From contig NZ_VCJS01000128.1 of NCBI RefSeq assembly GCF_005893125.1, forward strand, positions 1 to 35,110: a stretch of DNA of 35,110 bases, read 5' to 3'. Origin of the DNA: Nonomuraea basaltis. GTDB lineage: Bacteria > Actinomycetota > Actinomycetes > Streptosporangiales > Streptosporangiaceae. Below are positions 14,565-21,480 of the stretch, one piece after another. Made by a program: the position numbers and the translations under genes. The notes under the pieces were generated by a model. It worked only from the letters and a program-made list of their open reading frames with translations, did not search any database and had not been told where the DNA came from. How positions within the stretch are numbered: position 1 is the stretch's first letter; every line of letters begins with the position of its first letter.

Positions 14565-15818
14565 GTGATCATTCGAGCCAACAAGCGGTGGCGGCCTTCG
14601 GCTGCCTCGGCCGTGGTGGCAGTCATCCTCACAGTAATCGCCTTATCTGTTACACCTAGCTATGCGCAAGTGGACGAGCCGCAGATCGACAATCTGAGGG
14701 CGAAAAACGCGGCTGCTAGGGAGAAGTCGGACCAGAAGCCGGAAGTAGCTCCCAGGCGCGCGAGAGTCGAGCCTCCTACGGGCAGTTGCGACCAGGTAAA
14801 GAAGAAGCTTCCTGAGCTGCGCGCTAAGGGCTTAAAGAAGGTCGTCTGTCGTCCAGCCGAGAGCAATCAAGCGCAAGCGCGAGCGGCCGATCCCATCGGA
14901 GGGATTCCGGAAGGCTTTCCTGCCTGGTGTGCCGATGGGTACGACAGGTGGGAGTACACCCGCTACGACGCATGTTCGTGGCAGATCGTCACTCTACAAT
15001 GGGTGTGGACTGACACCGGCGAACTTGCTGGCACCCTCGATCTGGCGGTCTGGCACCATATACTCACGGCGCAAAACGAAGGCGTCGTGGGGTACGACAT
15101 CGCATACTATGCATTCAACCCGCGAGACGACTGGGACCCGGAGACCCAGCTAAGGCCCGAACTAAACTGTACCGGCAGGTGCACTCCGGCCTCTAAAATC
15201 GGCCCGTGGACTACTCCTCAGCTTTACGCCTGGACTCACCTCAATACAACTTTCGAGTCCACAGTGCCGATCCCTGGCCGTGGTCCGCTGACTTTCGATG
15301 GCGGTCTCGTCCAGAAGGTAGGTGAGGACGAGATGGACTGGATCTTGTTCGAGCCGGCCGTCTGGCCGCCAGTGGTCCGCTGTGATGACGGCATGTTGAA
15401 GGGCTACCCTACAACGCAGGGATGTGTGATTAGGGAGTTCAGGCCAGTGATGGTGTATAAGCACAGCGTATGGCCAGAGCTCGTCGAGCATGTTGCCTGG
15501 TCGCAGTCGCTCGGGTCGCCCGGCGCGCCCGGGGATGCGCCGCTTCAGCGAATGTATAGCGACGCGGATGCGCTCGAGAACAACGCTACAGCATGTGCCG
15601 ACGCCCCTAACCCCAGGCCGGCGGGCATGCAATGCGATGAATACCCGATGGCGCGGACCTATCAAGGTGCGTACACATGCGGCTGCGACGACTGGACGTG
15701 GAGGCTTGTCCCCGATTGGCAGAACGAGAACGCGGGGATACAGTACGCCACGTTCGTGCGGGAGAACCGTCTCCTCGATGGGGACGCCTTCAATGTTGAT
15801 CCACGGATGAACGAATAG
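14565..15818 (+). CDS. Secreted protein with NucA/NucB-like nuclease domain
   Basis: GTG at 14565 follows GAAAGGGCTGAAA. Residues 1-35 are a signal peptide with a cut near SYAQ. A Lys/Arg/Glu-rich segment (36-105) and a Trp/Tyr-rich middle domain (115-320) of unknown type follow. The C-terminus matches the NucA/NucB DNase family: a Cys pair, CDEYPMARTYQG near residue 358, and a final NENAGIQYATFVRENRLLDG then DAFNV, like the family's N..QG..L..FY...R..DGD.F. These are secreted sporulation or DNA-entry nucleases in Bacillus. GC content and codon use are lower than in neighbouring genes. The gene at 15836 may encode a matching inhibitor. Confidence 0.7.
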   Translation: MIIRANKRWRPSAASAVVAVILTVIALSVTPSYAQVDEPQIDNLRAKNAAAREKSDQKPEVAPRRARVEPPTGSCDQVKKKLPELRAKGLKKVVCRPAESNQAQARAADPIGGIPEGFPAWCADGYDRWEYTRYDACSWQIVTLQWVWTDTGELAGTLDLAVWHHILTAQNEGVVGYDIAYYAFNPRDDWDPETQLRPELNCTGRCTPASKIGPWTTPQLYAWTHLNTTFESTVPIPGRGPLTFDGGLVQKVGEDEMDWILFEPAVWPPVVRCDDGMLKGYPTTQGCVIREFRPVMVYKHSVWPELVEHVAWSQSLGSPGAPGDAPLQRMYSDADALENNATACADAPNPRPAGMQCDEYPMARTYQGAYTCGCDDWTWRLVPDWQNENAGIQYATFVRENRLLDGDAFNVDPRMNE

Positions 15819-15835
15819 TTGCTAGGCTATTAGTC

Positions 15836-16360
15836 ATGAGCGAATCCGTCACGACGTTCCAGGCCAATACGTCGGTCACTTACCACCTGCTTCAACTGCG
15901 AGGGATTGAAGACCCACCTCCGGCACCACGGGGCGGGTATCCCAACGGTCTGGTGACCCTGGGGCCTGGCCCTGATAGCGCCACCATAGTTACCGGAGTC
16001 GCGCTCGGTGTAGTGGATGTGACGGTGCTGCTCGCCAGTAAGCCGCCCTCCCTGAATCTGGAGGAGTGGGAAGAAGTCGTCGAAGTCTCCATCGAGTCCA
16101 GTCATGGGAGCCTGTATGTGTGTGGGCTCGATGGAGATCTTCCCGACCTGCCCAATCTGGCGACTGTAGGACCGGGGCACTATCGCCTGCGAATACATGC
16201 CAGAGGGCGTGATGTCAATCCGGACGGTACGGCAAGAACGCCTAGCGAGTCATATCTCATAATCGTCTGGCCAGCGAGTCCAGCGCCAGAAGTGATCCAT
16301 AAGCAGTCGGACGCCTACGGTGCCATGCGGCGCCAAAGTAGTGCTGCCGCGCCAAACTAG
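15836..16360 (+). CDS. Possible ComJ-like nuclease inhibitor/immunity protein
   Basis: ATG at 15836 lies 17 bases after the nuclease stop, so the two form an operon. The 174-residue protein has no signal peptide. It is predicted all-beta, with segments VTYHLLQLRG, NGLVTLGP, VDVTVLLAS, EEVVEVSIESSHGSLYVCG, GPGHYRLRIHARGRD and SYLIIVWPA. This order resembles ComJ/Nin, the Bacillus inhibitor of NucA: YHxF, then an 'EKKVTVPF'-like strand, then 'GDYQLTCW'. Sequence similarity is weak and my call rests on the pattern plus the pairing with a NucA-type domain. A terminator follows. Confidence 0.45.
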   Translation: MSESVTTFQANTSVTYHLLQLRGIEDPPPAPRGGYPNGLVTLGPGPDSATIVTGVALGVVDVTVLLASKPPSLNLEEWEEVVEVSIESSHGSLYVCGLDGDLPDLPNLATVGPGHYRLRIHARGRDVNPDGTARTPSESYLIIVWPASPAPEVIHKQSDAYGAMRRQSSAAAPN

Positions 16361-16379
16361 CGCTAAACAACGACAATTG

Positions 16380-16407
16380 CCCCTCTTTGCTTCAGGAAGA
16401 GGGGTTT
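16380..16407 (+). terminator. Rho-independent terminator
   Basis: CCCCTCTT (16380-16387) pairs with AAGAGGGG (16397-16404), followed by TTTGT. It closes the nuclease/partner operon, 20 bases after the stop at 16360. Confidence 0.7.
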
Positions 16408-16440
16408 GTCGGTTTCTGGGCCCGGCCCTTGACGGGGGTG

Positions 16441-16907
16441 CCGGGTGTGGCTCGCCTGCCCCTTGAGCCGCCGTGTGGCCACAAGTTCAGCGTCGGCGTG
16501 GCCCGACACCGCGGATCGTCTCGTTGGCGTCGCGATCGTCGGCCTGCTGGTCGCGCGGCGCCTCGACTACGCCATGATCCTGGAGGCCGCCAGGACCGCG
16601 ACGGACGGCACGCAGAACGCCCACTTAATGCCTGTACGGCACGGTCTGGAGGGCGGCGAAGGCCCTAGGCTATCGCCACCTGATCACCTACAACCACACG
16701 CGCGTGTACGGTCCCGTCTGCGACAAACCCTGCCAGCACTGGTCCTGCTCGGTCATCCGAGCGGGCGAGAGCGGAACCAGCCTGCGGGCCGCCGGCTCGC
16801 GCGTTATCGCCCAACGATGTCCCTGGCCTGGCTGGAACGTGCCGTCTCGTCCCCGGCACCTGACCGGCAGCGAGGGCATCCCGCGCACATTGTGGGACGC
16901 CGTGTGA
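16441..16907 (+). pseudogene. Frameshifted XF1762-family (acetyltransferase-like) gene
   Basis: Pieces of one protein lie in all three plus frames in order. GHKFSVGVA is near 16480. DRLVGVAIVGLLVARRLD and ARTATDGTQNAH span about 16517-16623. LYGTVWRAAKALGYRHLITY, then ESGTSLRAAGSRVIAQR, then PGWNVPSRPR and RTLWDAV run from about 16630 to the TGA at 16905-16907. Together they follow the XF1762 family of phage and plasmid proteins with an acetyltransferase-like fold. The last piece carries an insert (NHTRVYGPVCDKPCQHW). At least two frameshifts and no start make it a decayed gene. Confidence 0.65.
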
Positions 16908-16997
16908 CATTCTGACGCGCACGGCGTGTCTTTTGCGTCTGTTGCGTGCTCTACCGTTCTGTACCAACAGAACCGTCATACCGGGGGAGTGCCACGC

Positions 16998-17276
16998 ATG
17001 AACAAGGCAGACCTGATCGAGGAGTGGGGCAGGCGGACCGACGCCCCGTCCAAGGCGGCCGCGAAGCGGGGCATCGAGGCGTTCATCGACATCATCGTCA
17101 GCACCGTCGCCAAGGGCGACGAGGTCCGCATCGGCCGGTTCGGCATCTTCGACCGCGTCTACCGCAAGGCCCGCGTGGCCCGCGACCCGAACACCAACGA
17201 GGAGATCGGCGTCCCCGGCAAATGGGTCATGCGGTTCCGGCCGGCCAAGGGCGCCAAGGACGCCGTCAGCAAGTAG
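16998..17276 (+). CDS. HU-family DNA-binding protein
   Basis: ATG at 16998 follows GGGGGAGTGCCACGC. The 92-residue protein is a complete HU: MNKADLIEEW at the start, the dimer helices, GRFGIFDRVYRKARVARDPN with the beta-arm R and P residues, and the end VMRFRPAKGAKDAV. HU bends and compacts DNA and helps recombination. It is shorter than the chromosomal actinobacterial HupB with its long Lys-rich tail. It is a single gene with its own terminator, and it is probably an element-borne or accessory HU copy. Confidence 0.9.
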   Translation: MNKADLIEEWGRRTDAPSKAAAKRGIEAFIDIIVSTVAKGDEVRIGRFGIFDRVYRKARVARDPNTNEEIGVPGKWVMRFRPAKGAKDAVSK

Positions 17277-17284
17277 CACCAGCT

Positions 17285-17325
17285 CGTCGGCGGTCCACTG
17301 CGGGGGCGTGGGCCGCCGACGTTTC
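17285..17325 (+). terminator. Terminator-like hairpin after HU
   Basis: CGTCGGCGG (17285-17293) pairs with CCGCCGACG (17313-17321), followed by TTTCC. It lies nine bases after the HU stop. Confidence 0.6.
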
Positions 17326-17440
17326 CATTTGCGAAGGACGCCACATCGAGCGATCTGACGCCCGGGGCTTCGCGTACGTCTCGCGGGGCGCGGATCAGCG
17401 GGGGGTGAACTGAATGAGGCGTCGACGGCCGAGGCTCCAC

Positions 17441-17950
17441 TCACGAACTGCGCAGGGTGAACTTCACGATGGTCCGGTCGTCGCGCACCCTGTCCACGTC
17501 GTTCTGCACACGGACCTGGCTGGTGAAGCTCTGGCCCGGCCAGATTAGGGGCATGGACATGGACCCCACGCCCTTCAGCGCGTTGGTCTCCGCGTTATCG
17601 CCCTCGAAGAACCGGACGCTGATCTGATCCACAGTCAGCACGTGGCTGCGGCGCTGGAGCCGGTAGTGGATCTCGGTGCGGATTTCCCCGCCGCACTTCC
17701 CGAAGTACCAGAATCTCTTGGGCGGTCCGCCGACACGCCCGCTGTTGCTGATCGGGATCTTGTGATGGCACCGCTCGTTCTTGCCGAACTTCTCGTAGTC
17801 CATCATGTCGAACTCGACGGTGCCGGTCGCATGCCAGTCCTGCTGCGAGGCCGCCTGGGCGGCTGTCGCCGTGGCGCTCTGAGCAAGAATGCCAAGGGAC
17901 AGGACTCCAATGGTGGCGCTGACTCCGAGAAAGCGGATGGTGCGGTTCAC
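17441..17950 (-). CDS. Secreted hypothetical protein, 169 aa
   Basis: GTG at 17950 follows AGGAGACCCG. Residues 1-35 form a signal peptide (FLGVSATIGVLSLGILAQSATATAAQA) with likely cleavage after AQA. The mature protein is beta-rich with two Cys (ERCHH and GKCGG) that could form a disulfide, and the end VRDDRTIVKFTL. No family is recognised. It is a single gene, convergent with HU. Confidence 0.7.
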   Translation of the reverse strand: MNRTIRFLGVSATIGVLSLGILAQSATATAAQAASQQDWHATGTVEFDMMDYEKFGKNERCHHKIPISNSGRVGGPPKRFWYFGKCGGEIRTEIHYRLQRRSHVLTVDQISVRFFEGDNAETNALKGVGSMSMPLIWPGQSFTSQVRVQNDVDRVRDDRTIVKFTLRSS

Positions 17951-18135
17951 CGGGTCTCCTTTGGTGAGGACGACGATGTCCGTGCTGAACCGGTGGGCCT
18001 GGCTGCGGACGATGTGTCGTCAGGTTGTATTTGCAGTGGTAACCCGATCCGCCTGCAGCGCGCTTTCAGCCTTCTTGTCCACCACACATGGACTGAAGGC
18101 GAAGGCGGCCGCCGCCGAGACCGCCGCGACACAAC

Positions 18136-18168
18136 AAAGCCGCCGCCATGGCAGATGGCGGCGGCTTT
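18136..18168 (-). terminator. Terminator of the 18189-18683 gene
   Basis: AAAGCCGCCGCCAT (18136-18149) pairs perfectly with ATGGCGGCGGCTTT (18155-18168) around GGCAG. On the minus strand the stem ends in GGCTTTGTTGTG, T-rich enough for termination. It may also work in the plus direction. Confidence 0.7.
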
Positions 18169-18188
18169 CGTATCAGCCGGCCCGGCTA

Positions 18189-18683
18189 CTAATCCATGTC
18201 GAGCTCGTCCAGGTACGCCTCGATGGCGTCGTTGATGACCGCCTTGCCGCCCATCTTCTCCTGATTGCACGCGGCGACGAGCCGCGCCCGCGTGTTCGGC
18301 TGGAGCCGTACGACTGCCGGCGGCGCGGTTGGCCGGTCGGCCGGTGTTCCTGGCGGCGGTTGGTTGGGGTCGCGCGGCAGCTTCAGGTCGGCGTCCTCCG
18401 GCATCTCGGCCGGGATGGGCGGCCGCAGTGCGTCGCAGTAGGTGTTGATGGCCTCCTCGAACGTCTCCTGCAGTCCCATGCCGGTGGCCTCGATGACGTC
18501 GGTGAGGCGGTCGTTGATGTCTTCGTACAGGTGGGCGATGGTGGGCTTGAGCTTGGTCCACTGCGGTTTGCGGCCGCGGCGGGGGCCGGGGCGTGCCGAT
18601 TGCGGTCCCGCTGTCGGCTGCTGCAGGGCTGCGGGGTCGGGTTCGGTGAAGGTTGGCTGCGGTGCTTTGGGGGTGCGTGGCAT
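18189..18683 (-). CDS. Small DNA-binding-like protein (ribbon-helix-helix type, plasmid style)
   Basis: ATG at 18683 has AAGGAAG ten bases upstream. The first 45 residues are Pro-rich and end in a basic patch (ARPGPRRGRKPQW). Residues 45-90 are helical (TIAHLYEDINDRLTDVIEAT). After a Pro-rich linker, residues 120-164 (AVVRLQPNTRARLVAACNQE, VINDAIEAYLDELDMD) have the strand-helix-helix pattern of ribbon-helix-helix or CopG-type domains. This would suit a partition or copy-control protein, but no ParA is seen. It is divergent from the operon at 18934. Confidence 0.5.
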   Translation of the reverse strand: MPRTPKAPQPTFTEPDPAALQQPTAGPQSARPGPRRGRKPQWTKLKPTIAHLYEDINDRLTDVIEATGMGLQETFEEAINTYCDALRPPIPAEMPEDADLKLPRDPNQPPPGTPADRPTAPPAVVRLQPNTRARLVAACNQEKMGGKAVINDAIEAYLDELDMD

Positions 18684-18826
18684 GGCTGTGTGGCTTCCTT
18701 GTGGTGGCGTGGCGTGGTTTCCACGTTACGGCGTTTCCGTCGTCTTGTCGCGTCGGACGCAAGCATAGATGATCGGTGCACCATTCATGTTTACTGGTCT
18801 CTCCATGATCCATAGAGGTCTACAGA

Positions 18827-18867
18827 TGGTATTATTAGAGGTAGTCGAGCGTTGATCAAGATCAACT
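18827..18867 (+). promoter_or_regulatory. Candidate promoter and 16-bp palindrome upstream of the 18934 operon
   Basis: TGGTATTAT (18827-18835) is a good extended -10. Directly downstream, GTTGATCAAGATCAAC (18852-18867) is a perfect palindrome with a two-base centre, and copy 5 of the 20-bp palindrome follows at 18883. The stretch 18770-18880 is AT-rich. The layout suggests a promoter with two stacked operators. Confidence 0.5.
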
Positions 18868-18882
18868 ATTGACTTGGCCGCC

Positions 18883-18902
18883 TGATAGCGAATCCGCTAT
18901 CA
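18883..18902. promoter_or_regulatory. Palindrome copy 5 (putative operator)
   Basis: TGATAGCGAATCCGCTATCA has two perfect 8-base arms and matches 17 of 18 defined positions. It is in a true promoter region rather than between genes: 48 bases after the extended -10 and 31 bases before the ATG at 18934. Confidence 0.65.
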
Positions 18903-18933
18903 GCAACACCACGCCACCCGGAAAGAGACACCC

Positions 18934-19305
18934 ATGTCCACCCAGCCCACGGAGCAGCCCCCGCGCATGCGCGAGGTCTTCCACTTCGGCCCCTACGCCT
19001 GGAACATCAACCTGGCCGAGGAGATCGTCCAGGGCCGCGAACTGGACTACGTCCGCGCCGACGAAACCGGACCCCTGTTCCTGGTCCACATCAAGGAGGA
19101 CTACGCCGCCACCGTGGACCTCACCAAGCCCCTGATCGTCGCCCCCATCCCCGACGCTGGGAACCTCGTCATCGACGGCTGGCACCGCATCTGGAAGGCC
19201 CGAAGGACCGGCGTCGAAACCCTGCCTGCCCACCTCCTCACGCCCGAGGAGGAGTACCGCGTCCGCATCCACGGCGGCGACAAAGGCCCTGGCTATTACC
19301 GCTGA
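18934..19305 (+). CDS. ParB/Srx-fold-like protein
   Basis: ATG at 18934 follows GGAAAGAGACACCC. The 123-residue protein has in its second half the pattern of small ParB-like nuclease-fold proteins: VDLTKPLIVAPIPDAG, LVIDGWHRIWKAR, TLPAHLLTPEEEYRVRIHGG. The D-G-x-H-R motif corresponds to the ParB GxHR nucleotide-binding motif. It is too short for a full partition ParB because it lacks the HTH. It is the first gene of a replication/repair-like operon. Its TGA stop begins palindrome copy 6. Confidence 0.6.
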   Translation: MSTQPTEQPPRMREVFHFGPYAWNINLAEEIVQGRELDYVRADETGPLFLVHIKEDYAATVDLTKPLIVAPIPDAGNLVIDGWHRIWKARRTGVETLPAHLLTPEEEYRVRIHGGDKGPGYYR

Positions 19306-19322
19306 TAGCGGAAACGCAATCT
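19303..19322. promoter_or_regulatory. Palindrome copy 6 (putative operator)
   Basis: TGATAGCGGAAACGCAATCT matches 16 of 18 defined positions. It includes the stop codon of the gene ending at 19305 and is followed by a GC hairpin. Confidence 0.55.
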
Positions 19323-19326
19323 ACCT

Positions 19327-19347
19327 GCCCCGCCAAGCGGGCGGGGC
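19327..19347 (+). terminator. Intercistronic GC hairpin
   Basis: GCCCCGCC (19327-19334) pairs with GGCGGGGC (19340-19347). TTGGAGAACAC and the GTG at 19374 follow. No T run is present. Confidence 0.4.
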
Positions 19348-19373
19348 GTCCCACCCCTCACCTTGGAGAACAC

Positions 19374-20063
19374 GTGACAACCGTCATCACCGGGCCCAGT
19401 GCCCTGCTCATCGCCGAGCCGAACACCATCCGGTCGCTGTTCGAGGCGGTCCTGCCGCACGTCGCTGTGAACGACGACGACAACGACGACTACCACCCGC
19501 CCATCCTGACCAGCGTCCACATCGAGGTGCGCGACGGCCACCTCCTCCTCGTCGGCTCCGACCGGTACACCCTCGCCGTCGTCCGCTGGCCCCTCACCGT
19601 CACCACGCCCGACTTCACCGCACGGTTCGCGGTAGAGGGGGAGAGCATCCGCGGCCTCCTGGCCGAGCTGCCCGCCAAGGCAGTGTCACTGCGCATCGAG
19701 CCGGGCCAGCTCACGGTGCGCAACGACGGGTGGACCAAGACCCTGCCCGTCAGCACGCGGTGGGCGGATCGCCTCCCGTGGCAGTCGGTCGCCCGGAGGC
19801 ACGGCCGCATCCAGGATGCCGAGCACGGCCGGGCCATCGTTCAGCCCGCGCTCCTGGCCCGGTTCTCCTCGGCCGCCCGCCTGCTCGACCTGGCGGTACC
19901 GCCCATGGTCGTCCACGTCCAGAACGAGACGCGGCACCTGGTCGTCACGCTCGGCACCGTCTTCCTCGGCCTAGCCGCACACCCCGACACCAAGCGCTAC
20001 CGCGACGGCGAGATCCCCGCCCAGCCGCTCAACGCCTGGACGGACCTGCTCAGCGAGGCCTGA
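19374..20063 (+). CDS. DNA polymerase III beta-clamp-like protein
   Basis: GTG at 19374 follows TTGGAGAACAC. Residues 40-75 (PILTSVHIEVRDGHLLLVGS, DRYTLAVVRW) match the clamp motif in which a strand pair ends in DRY.LA. Later segments (AVEGESIRGLLAELPAKAVS, LTVRNDGW) also follow DnaN spacing. At 229 residues it is much shorter than chromosomal DnaN (about 370), so it has perhaps two of three clamp subdomains. It may be an element-encoded clamp or a decoy. The next gene is an exonuclease, which supports a replication role. Confidence 0.65.
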   Translation: MTTVITGPSALLIAEPNTIRSLFEAVLPHVAVNDDDNDDYHPPILTSVHIEVRDGHLLLVGSDRYTLAVVRWPLTVTTPDFTARFAVEGESIRGLLAELPAKAVSLRIEPGQLTVRNDGWTKTLPVSTRWADRLPWQSVARRHGRIQDAEHGRAIVQPALLARFSSAARLLDLAVPPMVVHVQNETRHLVVTLGTVFLGLAAHPDTKRYRDGEIPAQPLNAWTDLLSEA

Positions 20064-20078
20064 CCACCCCGAAACCAA

Positions 20079-20105
20079 GCCCGGCCGGCCGTACGCCGGC
20101 CGGGC
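20079..20105 (+). terminator. Intercistronic GC hairpin
   Basis: Arms at 20079-20089 and 20095-20105 form a perfect 11-bp stem (GCCCGGCCGGC and its complement) around CGTAC. It lies 30 bases before the GTG at 20135. No T run is seen. Confidence 0.45.
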
Positions 20106-20134
20106 CCATCCCTCCGAACGAACAGAGAGACCCC

Positions 20135-20839
20135 GTGAAGAAGCTCGCCTTTCTAGACCTCGAAACGACCTCCCTCGACGAGCGCCAGGGCGACCTGTGG
20201 GAGATCGGCCTCATCATGCGTGACCTGCAGAAGCCTGCCGAGCGGGACGCGGAATGGTGGTGGCAGGTCCGGCCCGACCTCAGCCTGGCCGACGCCAACT
20301 CCGTGCAGGTCGGCAGGTACTACGAGCGGTGCCGCATCACGTTCAAGGACGTCGGCGGAGGCCGGAGGCTCGCACCTACCACCCTCGTTGACGGAAGCCC
20401 GTGGCTCAAGGAGTACACCGGGAAGCCCTTGGCGGAGGGCGACTTCTACATGAACGACGACGCCAAGGGCATCGCCCGCACGATCGCCCCCATGCTGGAC
20501 GGCGTCACGATTGTCGCGAACAACCCTGCGTTCGACCGCCGGTTTCTGACGAAGTTCCTGCGGGTCAACGGGCAACTCCTCACCGCCCATTACCGCATGA
20601 TCAACGTTCGGGACCTGCTGATCGGCTACATCGAGGGTTGCCTGTCCATGCTGCGTGACGTAGAAGAGGCGTTCGGACCCGAGATCGCCCCCTACGTCCT
20701 CGACTGGCTGAACGGTGCGGCCGACAGCCCGGCCTGGGAGATCGTCGGCGTCAAACAGGACCCTGCGACCAGGCACACCGCACTCGGCGACGCCCGGCTC
20801 GTGCGCGACGTGTACGACGCGATCCGCGGCGGCCGGTGA
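20135..20839 (+). CDS. DnaQ-like 3'-5' exonuclease (DEDDh)
   Basis: GTG at 20135 has AGAGAGACCCC before it. All three exonuclease motifs are present: FLDLETTSLDE (D8, E10) at the start, VANNPAFDRRFL in the middle, and HTALGDARLVRDVYDAI at the end, with the H and D of the DEDDh type. At 234 residues it is the usual size for a stand-alone proofreading-type exonuclease. With the clamp-like protein it suggests processing of the element's own DNA ends or proofreading. Its stop overlaps the next gene. Confidence 0.85.
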   Translation: MKKLAFLDLETTSLDERQGDLWEIGLIMRDLQKPAERDAEWWWQVRPDLSLADANSVQVGRYYERCRITFKDVGGGRRLAPTTLVDGSPWLKEYTGKPLAEGDFYMNDDAKGIARTIAPMLDGVTIVANNPAFDRRFLTKFLRVNGQLLTAHYRMINVRDLLIGYIEGCLSMLRDVEEAFGPEIAPYVLDWLNGAADSPAWEIVGVKQDPATRHTALGDARLVRDVYDAIRGGR

Positions 20840-21333
20840 TGGCCCGCCAGCGCGAGGAGCCCACCATCAAGTCCACTCTGTGGGCGGGAGTTCTCGCCAT
20901 CATCAAGAGCCTGCCGAAGGAGACAGGCGGAACTGGTCGAAGCGTCGGCAAGTTTACGCAGGTCGGCGACACCAGCACGATGAGCACAACCTTCACGGTC
21001 ACCCAGCCTGACGGCGCCGACAAGGTGTACGACATCACTGTCACAGTCGAGGAGTCCCGCGACGATCATGATCGGCTCTGGGGCCCTGGCGGACGAGCTG
21101 ACCAAACCGACCCCGGCAGGCGTGTCGTCATTGACGCCAACCTCTACCTGATCGGCGACGGCAGGGGTAGTCACGGGTTCCGAGGGTTCGGTGGCCACCG
21201 GTTCGATATCGAGTTCTTCGACGGCCGCCGAGTCACCACCACCGACTTGTGGCACCAGGGCGTCATCCCGCCCAAGTGGCGGGAGCGCTACCCGAACAAC
21301 GCCCGCGTCGTGCAGCCAGGAGACACGGCGTAG
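20839..21333 (+). CDS. Hypothetical protein, 164 aa
   Basis: The start is taken as ATG 20839 (TGATG overlap); GTG 20836 is an alternative. The product has a short basic N-terminus, strands (FTVTQPDGADKVYDITVTVE) and a C-terminal part rich in Gly and aromatics (GFRGFGGHRFDIEFFDGRRV, LWHQGVIPPKWRERYP). No family is recognised. It is the last gene before a strong terminator. Confidence 0.65.
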   Translation: MARQREEPTIKSTLWAGVLAIIKSLPKETGGTGRSVGKFTQVGDTSTMSTTFTVTQPDGADKVYDITVTVEESRDDHDRLWGPGGRADQTDPGRRVVIDANLYLIGDGRGSHGFRGFGGHRFDIEFFDGRRVTTTDLWHQGVIPPKWRERYPNNARVVQPGDTA

Positions 21334-21363
21334 GCTTGCCGCGCGTGTCTGCACAATACGCAA

Positions 21364-21402
21364 GAAGCCCCGGTGCCGCTGGCGCCGGGGCTTCCTCCTT
21401 TC
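21364..21402 (+). terminator. Rho-independent terminator
   Basis: GAAGCCCCGGTGCC (21364-21377) pairs with GGCGCCGGGGCTTC (21381-21394) with one wobble, followed by CTCCTTTCC. It closes the 18934-21333 operon. Confidence 0.75.
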
Positions 21403-21480
21403 CTGGGGATCACCGCTCCCCGCCCTGACCAATTGATTCCCCGCACGTATGCGAAGGTACCCAAGATGTATGCTTCGGTC

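Noticed and set aside
15973..15980. TGATAGCG half-site inside the ComJ-like gene
   Set aside because: There is no matching right arm and the site lies within coding sequence of imported DNA, so it is probably chance.
17964..18240. Plus-strand frame beginning MSVLNRWAWLRTM
   Set aside because: It runs through a perfect terminator and antisense into the minus-strand gene at 18189-18683. No family pattern is seen.
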